A DNA stretch of 64,000 bases from Straminergon stramineum (GCA_963920665.1 OY987263.1:33592547-33656546); one strand, 5' to 3'; positions 34,135 to 48,344 are shown, counted from the stretch's first letter. Notes: a model not told the origin generated them from the sequence alone. Program-made: numbers and translations.

Positions 34135-34874
34135 GGGATCATTGTAAGAAACACCTCCCATATTCTATAGCATTTTGGCAAAATCTGCATTTTTAGCCCT
34201 AGAGTACTCTAAGCACTACGAGCACTACGGAACAAAACAATCTCAAGTGCTAATTGGAAAAATCCATGTCTAAAAGTACTGATGCAAGTCAAACAATGGA
34301 CTACTTATGAGTATTGAAATGATACTATAGGAAGAAGAGACAGCTTGTCACAAAAAATAGAAACAATGAGGTATAAATTAATAATAAATAAAAAACCATG
34401 AACAACAAAATATACTAGAAATTGGCCATTTGAGAAGACTTGATGGTGATCAAATTTCACCAAAAAAAATGAGGTTAACACCATCTTCAATGTTTAGAAG
34501 TACACAAGCAAGGGAGCCCTATTTGCATGGATCTAAAGGACAAAAAATAATATATTTTTAGATGCCCCTTGATAGGCATATGCTCAACTAGAATGGAAAT
34601 AGACCACCAAAGTTTCAACTCTAAACCATTCAATTGGGATACACCAAACACAATGAAAACCTCTAAACCTCAAAGTGTGACAAAATAACAATATTCACTT
34701 ATGATTTCTCAAAAACAAAAATTAAGAAAAATAAGGGATGTGAGTACCATCAAGTTAGATAGGTCCACTAATTATTTCATGTTCTTAGGACTTGGGATTC
34801 AAAAATTATAGTGGAAGAGAAAAAAATCACTCCAATTGTGAAGAAGAATAGGAATGATGTTTCTTGCAATGACC
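34135..34874. mobile_element. GGGTCATTGC-family element B (740 bp)
   Basis: The ends are GGGATCATTGTAAGAAACA and (complemented) GGTCATTGCAAGAAACA. Interior landmarks match element A: ATGGTGATSARATTT, CCATCTTCAATGTT, TTTCAACTCTARA, and AAAAATAAGGGATGTGA near the right end. Flanks are TTAT and TAGT, so no target duplication survives. It lies just upstream of the Harbinger fossil. Confidence 0.7.
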
Positions 34875-34878
34875 TAGT

Positions 34879-36331
34879 GTAATAAACTTGATCAACAAAA
34901 AAAAGAGAACAAGCGAGAAGAAATGCCAAAAATAACTTGAAACAAAAAGCTCAAAGAAAGCTCCCAATCTTGAATCCAAATACAATCTATTTTCCTTCCT
35001 CAAACTTTGGAAAATGTATTGCTAGATGGAACAAATGTCAAGGCAACTTTCATTTGACTATTAGGTGGGCAACAATGGGGACCTTGGTCAATTGGACCAC
35101 CACCACCCTTCATCAACCATGCCAAAGATAAAATGCTATCTTTTTCTATTAAGAAAGGATTGCAATGCTTTCAAGATAATGAATATTGATTCCCTTCAAT
35201 CAAACAAGAATCTCATTTCGACTTTTGTTTTGATTAAATCTAACTTTTGTTGGGCCATAGCATTGGACATGAGTAGAGTCCCACATATTAAAATAATAAG
35301 CCCAAACAAGCTTCTTTTGGGTGCCATCTTGATTGTATAACTGTAGAGATGCTCTCAACCTAAGTCCCATACTACAAATGGCTATATACTTATCAATGGA
35401 TTAGAACTAGTCAAATGGTGTATGCCAATAGGGTTTTAGTACAATTTTGAATATCCAGCATAAGACAATACTACACTATCAAGAGTATCTCCATTGTTTT
35501 ATAGTGAGAGTGCACCACCCAGCCATTAGAGAGTATGGCCTCTTAAATATCTCCCACTACAAACAAGCCTTAAAAAAAAAAAAACCAACTCTCCATGATG
35601 ATGGGTCCTCCCATCTCTTCACAGAGCGGATTCCACTTATATGACTATGATTTTTAACACTTTCTGAAATGTTTGACTATTATAGCAACTCCCACCAATG
35701 AGTGCAAAGTTATAGTGTACATTAGATAATCGAGTTGAATACAATGGAGATGTAGAGAGAAAGGGTGAGGAACTACATATTTTATTGGTAAAGTCTAAAA
35801 GGACAGTTGGGCCCATAAAAAACCATTGGACAAGGTAATTCATGATGAAAGGGTGGAGATACTCTAAGCAATGCAATGTAGTGTATTTGGTGTTCAAGCA
35901 TGTAGTAGAATATCTTGCAATTATCAATTTAATAACACAAGTCAACAATGAAGCTATGGTGTTAGTGTCAATGTGTCACTTGAATCCATATAAAAAAAGA
36001 TAATTTAAGTTGACCCATATTTCAACACAAATTAAAATACTATGTGTAAATTTCAACTTCTCTTTTTTCATCCTCCCAACATTATTAAGTTGTAAATACC
36101 TGTCTCTTTTTTAATCTTGGCCTATTTGTTAAAATTTTATAACTTGACAATGATTACCGATATGTTGTTTCTTGGATTGCATTGTAGGAACTTCCAAACC
36201 TATTTAATGATGTTATTTGAGGAAAAACATCATTTGAATTGCACATGAATTTTAGTCTCTTTGTGCACTTTGATGTAATTTAAAGTTTGAACAATAGTCA
36301 ATCTTGAAAGTTTATTCAACAATGTATTATA
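34879..36331. other. Intergenic DNA with one diffuse inverted repeat
   Basis: ACTACACTATCAAGAGTATCTCC near 35470-35492 and its inverse near 35850-35885 form a loose inverted repeat. No gene was recognised. Confidence 0.35.
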
Positions 36332-36960
36332 GGTGATTGCAAGAATCACTTGTATTAATTTTTGTCACATGTAGCTAGGAGAAGTGCTTTTTGGCCAAAA
36401 TTGTTGTATTATAAATCCAAAAGACCTAAGATTAATAGCCAAGTACATAAGTCTATTTTATACTTTGAGTGATTTTACCACATTTATCAAAAATAATAAA
36501 CTATTTTTAAACAATCCCTAGATGAATGTCACCATTACCATTTTGAATATTTGTAGTAGTATTTTTGTCAAAAAAATATTTGAAGTTAAAAATTGAAATC
36601 TAAAGTCATTTACAAGAATTACATAAATTGGTCACATGATTTCAATAAAAAGCATGTCTCTATCTCACATTTATGTTCAAAGAGTGTTTTCTTTATAGTT
36701 TGTATCAAAACATGGATTATTTTTTTTCAAAATGTAACTAGATAATTAAAATCCCCCTCAAATGGAAAAAATGGAAAAAAAATTGAATTTTTTGAATTTT
36801 TTTCTAACTTCTAAAACTTAAAATTAAAAAAAAAATCTTAGTTTTTTAGTATCCCTAGTTTGCATAACCTTTAGAGAATTTTTTTAGACTAAAATTTTAT
36901 AGTACTCCCAATACAACATCAAAACGCAACTGAATTAGAAGGTGCTTATTCCAATTACAC
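36332..36960. mobile_element. Possible diverged GGGTCATTGC-family copy
   Basis: The left end GGTGATTGCAAGAATCAC resembles the family terminus, and the right end complemented (GTGTAATTGGAATAAGCACC) matches it at about two thirds of positions. The interior match to the other copies is weak. Confidence 0.3.
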
Positions 36961-39900
36961 AATGTATATCCCTCAAATCCTTAATATCAAATGATTTGCA
37001 AGATGTTGATTGTTTGATGTTCGATTGTTGTCTGTCTTTTGAGTGGATAGTGAGGAAGGCTGTCTGAGGCAATTAAATTGGATTTAATTTTAATTGCACA
37101 CACACACACCACCTTGTGGGAAAAACAATAACCCCTTGATGAAAAATAAACTATACCCCCCCCCCTCACTCTTGTATTTTTCAAAATGAAGTCGTTTGAC
37201 AATTGATATGGGATAATCCATATATATTATTTGTATCTATATCTGTTTCTATATTTGTACCGATACCCATATTCGTATACATATGGTATATATATGATAT
37301 CAGGATCAACGGCAGGGAAGGGGGTGTTTTTATTTATTTTTTAAAACGATCAATGGCTACCAATTTTTTGAGGGAGGGGGGGGGGGCTAATTAATTGAGT
37401 AGCAGAAGTGCTCTGTCTTTTCAATGGATAGTATAATAAGCATTTTGAATTTTAAGATCATCTCATTATGCATATTTATAGATATAGAAGCTATTCAAAT
37501 TGAACAACAATAATCTCCAGTAATGAAAGAATAAAAAGGAAATTTTAAATTTTTAAATTTTAAAAAAAAAATTTGATTCCAACCCATTAATTGATTTGTG
37601 TCTTCTCAACACAAAAATTCTACATCCACCAATTTACTTTCATGATAGGGAGTGCATTGATTCAATCTAATATTAAACTACAAACTACCAATATTCTTTT
37701 TAAGACTTAGACTTGTTACAACCAATAATTCCAACTACCTCCTATCAAAGTTGTACAAAGAGGTGATAAACATGTGCAAATTTTCAACTTCATTGAAATA
37801 CCAATCTTAAGAGTATAATATGTGTTCATTGTGGCAATTGCTTTTTCCAAAATATATTGTAAGATCTAAAAATCCTTAGTGCGCATCATTAAAAACCATC
37901 CATTATTTTCCTTTTTCCAAATTAGTCAACAAGTTTGTAGTTAAGATCTTACCTCACCAATGGTTCCTTTTCCAATGTTTATTAGCATTAGTGTGCTATG
38001 TAATTGACTCTTTTAGAATGCATGATTATTTGTCAAAGTGCAACATGAACTATACTTTCTTGCATTATATATTGAAGACCTAGCTATCAACATGTCGTCA
38101 ATAAAATGGTTTATTCCAATGTAGAGCTTGTTAGTGCATAATTTATGCTTGCTACATGTACTCATGTTTATTACTTCACTTTTATTTATTCACAAACACT
38201 TGTGTTTGTATAAAATTAGCAACACATATAATAATTCTTAATCTTAAAGTAATCTCCAAAGGTCCTCAAAAGTACACCCCAACATTTGTTGAACCAATAT
38301 CTTTGTAAATCATTGGCAGGTTTACCACTTTTGCCAAAAATTGGTTGGAATCGTGACTTGAAACCTTTGCCAAATTCTATTATATATTATGCAATGCACA
38401 TGCCAAAATTGGTTCCTCTAATTCTTTGGTTGACATTCAAATCATGTCATGCAACTATTGCTTTTACCAAAATACAACAAAGACTTCTAAATTACAAAGA
38501 TTTTATGATAGGGATATAGGAAAAATTCAATTTAAGTCTAATAAATAATTGAAAAATATGAAACCATACACTTTTTTCATCCTATTCAAAACATCAACAA
38601 CCACATTTTGGTATCAAAGATATATAGGGATTACAAGCATGGTCAATGCTCTTGTAGTAATATAATATTTTTGAAAAGTACAACAAGTTGTATAAATTCT
38701 AATTAGATCTTCATTGCTCTCCACATTGTTTGCTTGATTGCTTGTGATAAGAATTGAAGATAGAAGGTTTCAAGGCCCCATTTCGATCTTGGTGGCAAAA
38801 AAAGAGTTGCATTATTCAATTTTAGAACCTAGTAATGGACAATGAAAGCTTTGAAATTTTGGTTATAATTAATGTTACCTTTTTTTGGACTCATGGAATT
38901 TTCTTAGACCTAGCTAGAGACTTCTCCAAGAGAAAAATAAATCCCTAGGCTAATGTAGAGATTCAATGTAATTAGAAAATGCAAGAGTTATATATAGCTA
39001 AACCTTCTCGTTAGAAGTGGTTTAGTGGTTTGACTTCAAAAGGATTATTAAACTTGAAAAGACTGGTTGTTCTAACATGTACAAACTATTTAAAGTACTA
39101 TGCAAATTTTTGCAGAATTCCTTCACAATTGCTTTTAAATAGTAGTATAATAACTAATAGAAGCTAATTAATCTTTCCTAATGAATCCATCCTTAATATA
39201 TACATAATATATTATAAGAGGTAAAAATGCACAAGAATGTTTGTATCAATTGAATATTAGAATCATGTACAATTTTTATCAATAATAAAGGGTAGAATGA
39301 AAAATAATAATATTTTAAAAATATAAAATATAAAAATATTAATGAAAATAATAGAATAGAATAATTTGATTTCTAATACAAAGATCCTACAATTGCAATA
39401 ATTCATTGAGTTTTTGAAAAAACTTTAAATGGATTAAAAATTCAAAAACTTTTGATGCTTTAAGAAAAAAATTCAACCAAATATCAGATACAAATGTTAT
39501 AAAAGTCAAAATTGAAATTGATTGAAGGATGTTCAATTATCCGATGCAAATAACTTTATGTTAATCAATGCAAACACAAAACGTATTTTGAACAAATGAA
39601 TAAAAACTTAAAAGTGACAAAGACAACTCTCTTCATCATCATGTGCCTTAAAATGCAACTTTGTTAATGAATGATCATAATCATTTAATTAAATTCTTGT
39701 CATCATAGTTAAATTTTGACTTTGCATGGAATTTTCTTTGTATCAAAAGAATGCAATATATACATAGAGTATTTTGGTACTTTGTATTTGCATTCTTGAA
39801 ACTTGATTTTGTGGTGAAAAATGAATTGTTTCCTTCCCTAAAGAATTAAAAGAATATAGATTCCCAAGTCTAGCTCTTAGTCATCTCCAACTCCATGTGA

Positions 39901-41525
39901 TTGGTCAAATTACTTACTTAATTGATTAGCACTCCTATACAACAACAAATATTAATGGTTTGTATCCTTTTGAATATTTTCAATAGACCAATAGGATGGA
40001 GGAAAATAGTTTTTTATCCTATTTGTTTGGGGCAAATTGTTCAAATACATTTGCCATGGATGATGTGAAAATTCCCTCATTGCAATATTAATGACTTTTC
40101 TACAAATGAAGATCCTTAGTCACAAATCATCATGTAATATATTTTAGAAAATTATTATTCTTTGTTTTGAAGAGAATCGTTTTCAAATCATTTTTGAAAT
40201 TAAGTTTATCTAATCAAATTTTTGCTTCAATCTAGAAAAAAATCCTAAAAACGAATATATTTATTCCAATTTGAAATTTGGACCAATTTCTACAATCAAT
40301 TGACTGTGTGATTATAATAAGATATAGAAATTTGATTTCATACCCCAATGTTCTACACTATTATGGTATATACACATGAGGAGAAAGTTTGAGAAATTTT
40401 GAGAATTTTTTTGGTGTTTTATATGAATTTTTTTCCTTCTTCTTCAAAAATCAGAGGTAATTTTAAGTATTCACAAGAAATCCAAATTTTGAATACAAAA
40501 AAGAAGAAACATGATTTTCTCACAGTTTTTTTAATACAACATTACATTCATAAATAATCATAAATTAGTATCTCTATAATAAAATATAGAGATATCCATT
40601 TCCTCAAATTTGGATCGTAGGACTCTCCACATTGAACTCTACCTAGATTATATTTTTGTTATCTAATAGAATGCTTTTTTAATAAGAAAGATGTGCTTAT
40701 GGATGTTCTCTATATATCTATGCAATCAAATTAAAAAATTTTCTTATCAATTGTTTTCCATAAATTAATATGTAAAACCATGAAAACTGTCTTTAAAAGT
40801 TTACCAAAAATGAAATTTTGTTTTTTTGAAATTGAAATTTGCTATGCTTGATTGGGATTGCATAAGAATTGAGTGTTAATTGTGCAAGACAAAATATGCC
40901 AATTTTATTCAATATTATGCAAGATTCTTTGAATGGCACAAAAAGTTTGTTTGTAAGATTATTCTGCCCGACTATACATTGAGTGATGTTGGTTGTTTTA
41001 GAGGTTAAGATGAATTGACCCCCCTTGCTCTCCCCCCCCCGTCATTCAGGGGTGCATGTAAAAAAAAACTCCTATTTTGTGCTTGATTGATTTATCTCAT
41101 ATACCTCTTCTAGCTAATTTGGGGCCTCTGATTGCAAATATGAATTCAAAATCTGCAAATTTTATCATGTTTGGCAAATAAATTTTTTTGGCATTTTCCC
41201 TCGGGGATGACTAGAGGGGCAGTTCACCCCAAGCTGTTTTAGACAAGGTGCAATTTTGAGTGTACCCTCTATTATAATTAAGTGCTAGTCATTATCTTCA
41301 TTTCCTCTTCTCATCATGCAACTATCAGGCTTTGTTCTTCAGCAAAAATGTGTTGATTGATCAAGTTAGACCACTTTGCTAACAAATCATGCATATTATT
41401 TCATAATAGATCATGCCTTTGTGAGGGTGTCAATGGTAGCCTGCAAATGTGTGAGGAAGGAGGTTCACTATTTCAAATCTCAAGTACACAAGGCACCATA
41501 TTTGGGTGTCAACAGAACTTTACAA
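36961..41525. other. Long AT-rich intergenic stretch
   Basis: No gene was recognised over about 4.5 kb. Low-complexity features are a (CA)n tract near 37087, a C run at about 37156-37164 and a G run at about 37376-37386 some 220 bases apart in a loosely palindromic segment, A/T-rich simple sequence around 39290-39370, and a C run near 41032-41040. Confidence 0.5.
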
Positions 41526-41529
41526 TTAA

Positions 41530-42349
41530 CCGCTAAAGTTCCTTGACTATGTTTTCACCAAAATTTAGTATATGAACCAAATTTTAGAAAAAAAATTAAA
41601 TTTTGGACACATGTACCTGTAGGTTTGTGAAGATGTAGAAAAAAAAATGAAGAAATTTTCATCATGTGGATTGCAAGATAGTAGCGTTTAAATTCACAAA
41701 AATTCTTTATTTGGCCCTCCAAAAAACAAGGCAACTACACTTCACAAGGTCACGTTTGTATGAAAAAAATGTCCCTATTGATGGTTCTTCCTTGGATTCA
41801 TTCTTCAAGGCAAGTTGGCTACAACTTGTAGTAAAAAAATTGTACAACATATAGTAAAAAATAGTAAGTGAAACGAATTAGAGAATGTTAAAAAATACTA
41901 CATTGTTAAGAATTTAATTATATTTATGGAATTGAAAAATGCCAATCCCAATGATTGTAATGTTGTAATAAACAATCTATATCCTACAGAGTATGATTTT
42001 ATTTTTATTTTAGAGTAGAGAATCCATAACTACTAGCAAACTAAAATTCTTCATAACTTTCATCTCAGTAATCAAAATGGTTGATTCATAGCTTTCCATG
42101 TATATGTAAATCTTTTTTTTTAAATTGATTTTTTTTATCTACCTAGACTCAATAGTCTAGAAAAAAACTACATATCATACAATAAATTTTTAACCATGTA
42201 TGCAAAAGTTCTAAAAATTGTTGAGCCTTTAAAAAAATCCTTGTCCTCATGTATGAAAATTTCAAATAAAAAAATAAAAATTACATTTGTAGTGAGTTGC
42301 CCAATATCGCTATGTTGCCAATAAAATGTAGTTTGGTTCTTTACAAGAG
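41530..42349 (+). mobile_element. TTAA-bounded element, family 1, copy c (820 bp)
   Basis: TTAA at 41526-41529 and 42350-42353 flanks both ends. The left end CCGCTAAAGTTCCTTGACTA aligns with CCCCTAAAGGTATTTGACTA of the 58764 copy. The right terminus is eroded (GGTTCTTTACAAGAG). Interior order is the same as the other family 1 copies but the middle is shortened by about 130 bases. No coding frame. Confidence 0.7.
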
Positions 42350-42353
42350 TTAA

Positions 42354-43140
42354 GCAAAGTCTTCTTACCAAATTGTGATTTTAAGTATTATAGATTTTAG
42401 TTGCAGAATCACTCGAGTCTACCTTGAGCTTGAAATTTTTTGTTTGAAAAAAAATTATTTGTGAATTTTATTAACTGACAAGTTAAATTCAAGTAATACA
42501 AAATGAAGACTTTTGCATTGTATCAAAGTCCAATGCATATCCTCTAAATGAATTTGATGTTTTTAGGCCCCAAATTGCACCCAAAGCAAGGAAAAAATCT
42601 TCATTTACAAATCCAACGGTAAGATCTTTTAGTTAACTTGTTAGAGTACACCCTCCTAAAATTTTCGAATAAGAAACTATACCAATTGCAAGATCATCTT
42701 GCTTGGATTTCAAAAACAAGTAAGGTAGACAAACCCATTACCAACCCTTGACCCAATACCATCCAAATGTAGGGCCCTCATTTACTCTATGATGATAAAT
42801 TATGACAGTAGTACATGCCTTAACTTCATATTAACTTCACAATAAGACATGTATTATAGTTTTATATTTTCATTCTAGAATCAATAACGACCCTACATTT
42901 CAATGGTATTGGATTAGGGTTTGGTATTGGGTAAAGCTACCTTATTCTCAACTCTTCCAAAATGGTTAGATTCCATCTTTCAAGATTTTTACACAAAAAT
43001 GTTTAGATCCTACAACTTGTTATCCTTCATAAAAGGGTGAAGAAATAAATTGAGAATATATATATAAATTTTAAAAAATCAAAATTTCATATCCATGCTT
43101 AAAAAAATAATAAGTAGAAAAAATATAATATGAGTAAAAA
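42354..43140. other. AT-rich intergenic DNA, nothing recognised
   Basis: No gene, repeat pair or RNA gene recognised. Confidence 0.45.
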
Positions 43141-43565
43141 TCTTAAATTGTTAAGAATTCAATTATGGACTTGAAAAATTCTAATCCCAATTGTTGTAAT
43201 GTTTAATTGAAATAGACAATCTACATCCAATGTTTTTAATTTTTCAAAAATATTGAAAATTGAATTAAATAAAGGACACCAAAGTTTATTTTAGAGATTC
43301 CCTAGGTATTCGCAAACTAAAACTCTTTATAATTTCCATCTTGTTAATAAAATTGAAATGATTCGAAGGTTTCCACATATATATAAATCTAGGAAACCAA
43401 ATTCAAATTTGGATTTCCTAATACAATAATTTTTCTAAACTGTTTGGGTTGCATGTTGAGCAATGAAAACTACATATTATACAATAACTTTTTAACCATG
43501 TAGTCAAAAGTAATGAAAATTGTTGCACCTCAAAGCTACTCCTTGCACCACATGTTGTGTAAATT
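43141..43565 (+). mobile_element. Fragment of TTAA family 1
   Basis: The segment aligns by eye with the right half of family 1: AAATTGTTAAGAATT, GTTGTAATGTT, AAAGTTTATTTTAGAGATTCC, ATATATAAATCTAGGAAACC and the AATGAAAACTACATATTATA block. Both termini are missing. Confidence 0.55.
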
Positions 43566-45040
43566 AAAAAAAATCATTCACATTGAGGAAAAATTAGCAA
43601 AAAAATAGTGCATTATCATTATTTCTATTCCCTAACTGGAGAAAATTATGTCCCCCACTAGCCATTGCTCATTTGCTCAATTGGACATAATTATGCTAAA
43701 ACACTTAACATTGTGAGAAATAGGTCATATAAGGTAGAAACACTCAAAAGCCTCTACATTGCCATTCATATACATTAGAGTTTTCCAAAGACGTCCCTAG
43801 GCTCTCATTAAATTGTCCTTGTTCTATGTCATAAAATCTACCCCTTACAAATTGTTGATTGGTTGACTTCTGAAATAGTTAGGTTTCAATTGCAAGTCCA
43901 CTAATGTGATAGTTTCAATGGTCTAGGGAGCTCCCACTTTGAAAATTGATAGAAAATACATGCCATAATTGAAAATTATAATATTTTTTTGAAAATTCAT
44001 GAATTTCAATTGCTAATACTACAAAATTATTTGTTCTAACAAAAGATGCCTTCAACTATGCTGAATTGCTTATATGGACGGTTTTGGGTGTTTCCATATC
44101 TTAGCTACCGTGTTCCCCACAAACACTAGTTCTGAACAAACACCTGAAAACAGCTGGAATCAGCAACTTCTTTTTTTTTCTTCCTTTTTTTCTTGATTAA
44201 TCACCAAACAAGGAGAGCAAACACAAGTCCTGATTCTGTTGCAGAGCCCCAACAAAAAAACGGATTTCTGTTGTACAGTTTCATAGGCTCCTGTTTGCAT
44301 TGTTGATTGCTTTTTAAATTCCACATAAAAACAATTGTGAGAAATAGGGAGAATAATTGAAATTATTATTTTTTGATAAAGTATGAATTTTTTTAAGAAT
44401 TGTTGAAGAGTGTTGCCCAATTAGTCCCAAAAGAATCTCTACACTACCCCAAAACCAACAGAAAGTGTACCTATAATGGTCATCTTACTCACCAAAAGCG
44501 GTCAAATATTTCTTTACATGGCCACAACATGAAGGCCTAAAAAAGGTCACTTCTTGTGATAAATTTAGACTAAGAAGGTGGAAGTTCCTATTGCGGTCAC
44601 TAATTACTCCATCATTGTCATCCAAGGCATTGATTGTGGCTACTAATAATTCAAAGTAAAGGAAAAACACCCAAAACCATCCCTATACCCACTCCTCACA
44701 AGTAGACTTTCATTAAAAGTGTCCCCCAAAATGTCATTAAACCGTATGTTTTTATATGGAAGTGCAATTGAATTGACTGATTGTTGATTTTCCTAGATTT
44801 CAGTTTTCAGATCAAGCTATGTGACTCAGTTTTAGTGTTTTACAGTTACAGTTTTACAATTTTAGTAGCCTACAAAGTTCCACTTTGAAAATTCATAGAA
44901 ATTACATGTCTTCTCTAAATTTATTATTTTTGAAAATTCATAATTTTCAATTGCTAATATTACAAAAATATTTTCTTTCTAGAGAAGGTGCCTCTAGTTA
45001 TGTTGCATTACCTCTTTTGACAATTTTAGGTGTTTCCACC
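43566..45040. other. Intergenic DNA, nothing recognised
   Basis: No supported gene. A minus-strand frame at 44160-44420 has no motif and contains A/T homopolymer translation. Confidence 0.45.
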
Positions 45041-45044
45041 TTAA

Positions 45045-45532
45045 CCCTTAAAAGACATAGGCCCCATGACCAAAGTAGTGACCAAAACTACTCCGGTTAT
45101 TCAACTAATAGGTGCATTTTTTATTTCTACATTGAATAGTCATGTCATCCATCGGCCACTTTTGAGCCTCAACATCTTCTAATCTTTAATCCTATAAGGA
45201 TGGCATGGTCTCTGTGGAAATCCTCCTTTTTGATACAATATGAATCATCTACTTCAAGAAAACCAAAAGTATTCATTTGAGGTCAAACTACTATGCAAGG
45301 CCCTCCCCATTTTGCATGAAATTCCAAGGATGAACAATTAGAGCACTTTCGTCTTACATGAAAGTATTTTCTATCATCCATTGAACATGATAGCATTATA
45401 GGGTTAAAAGACACTAAGGCCAGAAAGTGGTCGATGGATGACATCATTGTTCATTGTAGAAACAAAGAATGCACCTATTGGTCCAATAATTGGAGCGTTT
45501 TGGTGACTACCTTGGTCATGGGGTAGCATTGT
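45045..45532. mobile_element. TTAA-bounded foldback element, family 4 (488 bp)
   Basis: TTAA at 45041-45044 and 45533-45536. The outer arms of about 130 bases are inverted copies: CCCCATGACCAAAGTAGTGACC on the left and, complemented, CCCCATGACCAAGGTAGTCACC on the right, continuing through ATAGGTGCATT-TTGTTTCTACA and GTCATCCATCGRCCACTTT. Similar subterminal sequence occurs at 57862, 60046, 60856 and (inverted) at about 1260-1390. Confidence 0.65.
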
Positions 45533-45536
45533 TTAA

Positions 45537-45889
45537 CCCTTTAATGACGTCGTGGCCAATTTTTGATCAATGAATGACTTCAGAACAGTCTGGTGAATGA
45601 AAAAGAATCTGCTTTCATCTATTTTTTTAAAGTGGTGGCATTGAAGTCTTGCGCCTGATCATTCAGTGCAAAAGTTAGCCTCATTCAATTAATTAACAAT
45701 TACAAGGACTCCTAAATTATGAGCAACCTGAGTTAGGCTCACATTGCCAAGATTATAATTTCCAAAGTGGGGCAACTTTGTGTGCTCACTTGTGTAGCAT
45801 TTGACAGTGACTTCTCTCTCGGTCTGTGTTCAAGTCACCACTGTTTATAGCCCATTGTTCCCCACAATGACCGGCATGTCGTTTAAGGG
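45537..45889. mobile_element. TTAA-bounded element (353 bp) abutting its neighbour
   Basis: It shares the TTAA at 45533-45536 with the foldback element on its left and ends at TTGA (45890-45893). The left end CCCTTTAATGACGTCGTGG and complemented right end CCCTTAAACGACATGCCGG are clear imperfect inverted repeats. Confidence 0.6.
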
Positions 45890-45900
45890 TTGAGGGTTAA

Positions 45901-46866
45901 TCCCTCATAGGCTAAGGCCTAAATAGGTTCAAAAACAACACTGCTTTCGAAGTGTTAAAGATCTAAATGTCACTGAGTAAGTTATAGAGATCTTGACGTA
46001 GAAGCTTGTAGTATATATGTTGTAGATGATGTGCATCAAATTTGGAGTCATTTGGCTACACAAATTGCAAGATTATAATGTTTTAGTATTGAAAAAGGAT
46101 GCTGAAATTTTCCTAGAAACACATTTGGAGGTGAAATTTGATTTCTATACCTACTCAAATGAAAAAACTTTTACCTGTAATAAAAGTGATTCTGAAACAG
46201 CATACAAACAGATTGGAGAAAAAACATATCACTCAATTGATTCATTGTGTCTAAAAAATGGTTTTGAAATGTCTAAAAATACCAAGAAATGTTGCAAAAA
46301 TCACATCAAAATCTGAAGCTCTTTCTACTAAAATGCTACTCAGTCACTCACAACTTCTTAGATTGATATGAAATTTTAGCCACTCAAACTAAACTAGTAT
46401 GTGCAAGTTTTCCAAAAAATTTATTGGAAACTAACACCATATGAAGAAGAAACAAGTCACCAAAGTTCACCATAATCCAAAAATGTCTAGATTTTGAACT
46501 TCAAATTGTTCCCAAACATTCAAAACAACTTGGATTGATATGAAAATTTTACTACAATAACTAGACTTCAAGGGGAATATAAAGCAACATATTTTCTTGA
46601 AAAATAACATTGGATGAAGGGGAAACAAGCCCCCAAAGTTGCAGCCATCAAATGTAGTTTGGTGAACTCAAATTGACCCTGTGAACTTTGATTGGCTTCT
46701 TAAAACTCAATACATCTTGGATTTCTTTGAAAATTTTACTGCACAAACTAGAGGAGAGAGCGCAAATTTATCAACAAATTTTATTAAAGTTGGACATCGG
46801 ATTCAAATGTTACAACACTTTGAATTGGACTTGAGGATACTTTTTGTCCCCTTTGGCGATGAGGGG
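45901..46866 (-). mobile_element. TTAA-bounded element, family 2, copy c (966 bp)
   Basis: TTAA at 45897-45900 precedes TCCCTCATAGGCTAAGGCC; the other end GGCGATGAGGGG is followed by TTAC. It aligns inverted with 22356-23313 over its length. A 96-codon plus-strand frame (46026-46316) lies inside but has no counterpart in the other copy, so it is not a conserved protein. Confidence 0.7.
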
Positions 46867-48344
46867 TTACATAATGTAAGCCCAATCTCACATTATTGAA
46901 ATAAATCTGTCATGGGTTGATGCAAGACTTTGGTGAGTCGTTCCTTAGGTGTCTGTTATGGGTCTTTTGCCTGTGTTTGTTTCCCAGCTTGTTTCCAGGC
47001 TTAATCTTTACCAGCAATCCGTCGACACTCGACAGTCCCCAATTTCATGACCACTGGGTTGCCATGCAAACTCCATCACTGTATGGGAAGCGGAAGGAAT
47101 GCATGATCAAATCAGCCGCGAGCCATGAACACTGGCTGGCTGCATGATGAAGCTTATGTTTCTCACTCACTGGAGGAAAACCAGCACCCAAAATCAGGAC
47201 CCTTGTCAGTGCAGTGCAAAGAGGGGACCCAACCACCAGTAGGTCCAGTACTTTGAAGGACTGTGTTGGAAATCATAACCCCCCCCCCAAAAAAATACTC
47301 TCAAATTAAACCCCAAGGGCCCCAAGCTTGGGCTTCAATCATAACTTAACTTAGGTGTGCTGCAAACTTCCAGAACTTCTTGAAGTTTGGACACAGAGAT
47401 GATAAGATGTTAGCCAGGCACCTGGATTGAAAATTGAAAATTAGCCGTACTTAGTATTGGTACTGTCAAATTATAAGGTAACTAGTAATCCTAATTTTCA
47501 CTTCAATGTCATATTTCTTCATCAAATGGTATGCATTATCATACAACACAAAGTGTTGAGAATATAGAAAATTGAATACTTCCATTCTGTGTGCTCCAAA
47601 ATCCAGAAATATCCATTCTTCTTATATTTCCATTGCATGCCTTCAATATACCAGCATTCATGTGAAGAACACTCACTTTTGCATCACTGTATTAATTATC
47701 ACACATTGATCACATGAGATACTAAAAGTGATCCCGAATTCTATTGTTATCTATTGTTTTGTTTCTCATCAATGGAATTTGTCCATGTGTTTCAAAAAGA
47801 AATTGATCCCAAATTGATCCCAAAAGGAAAATTGCAATGTTTCTTACCATCTCTTTACTATAGAAGTTAATTCTTCTACAAACTATAGAAGCCAACCATC
47901 CCTCCATGCTTTCACTTCATAATCTTACGCTTTGTTTTCCTCAAGTCTAGTGAGATCCTTACATAATATTCACCCTAAGAGTGACGACAAAAAATAAATG
48001 ACAACAAAACCAAGTCTTCTTGATATAGTTACTCCATAAGTGCTTTTCCCTACCCTAATTCACCGACCAAACATAGTTTACAACACATGCGGCAAATTGA
48101 AAAGAAATCTTGCGGTACATCAAGTTGTTCCCCTAAAACTTCCTAACTTCGTTCCTACCACAATAGAGTTATCATTAAAGTGGCTTGTGAGAGGTACTTT
48201 GAAAGAAAGAAGGAGAATGGTGCCATTCCCAAGGTGGAAGAATCAAATGGGTGACAACATCTAATGGGTGACCGATTCCTTGCTCCTAACTTACCGGAGC
48301 ATCACCACCCACATTCCATTTCAGGAAGACTTTTATTCTCTCGT
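46867..48344. other. Intergenic DNA, nothing recognised
   Basis: 46,900-47,260 is GC-richer and unique. A run of C with following A lies at about 47279-47296. No domain was recognised in any frame. Confidence 0.4.

Noticed and set aside
38075..38115. FIDDMLIA-like string on the minus strand resembling copia reverse transcriptase
   Set aside because: Flanking sequence in all frames fails to show the other reverse transcriptase motifs expected around it, so it is probably chance.
46026..46316. 96-codon plus-strand frame inside a family 2 element
   Set aside because: The frame is not conserved in the related element at 22356-23313 and has no motif.
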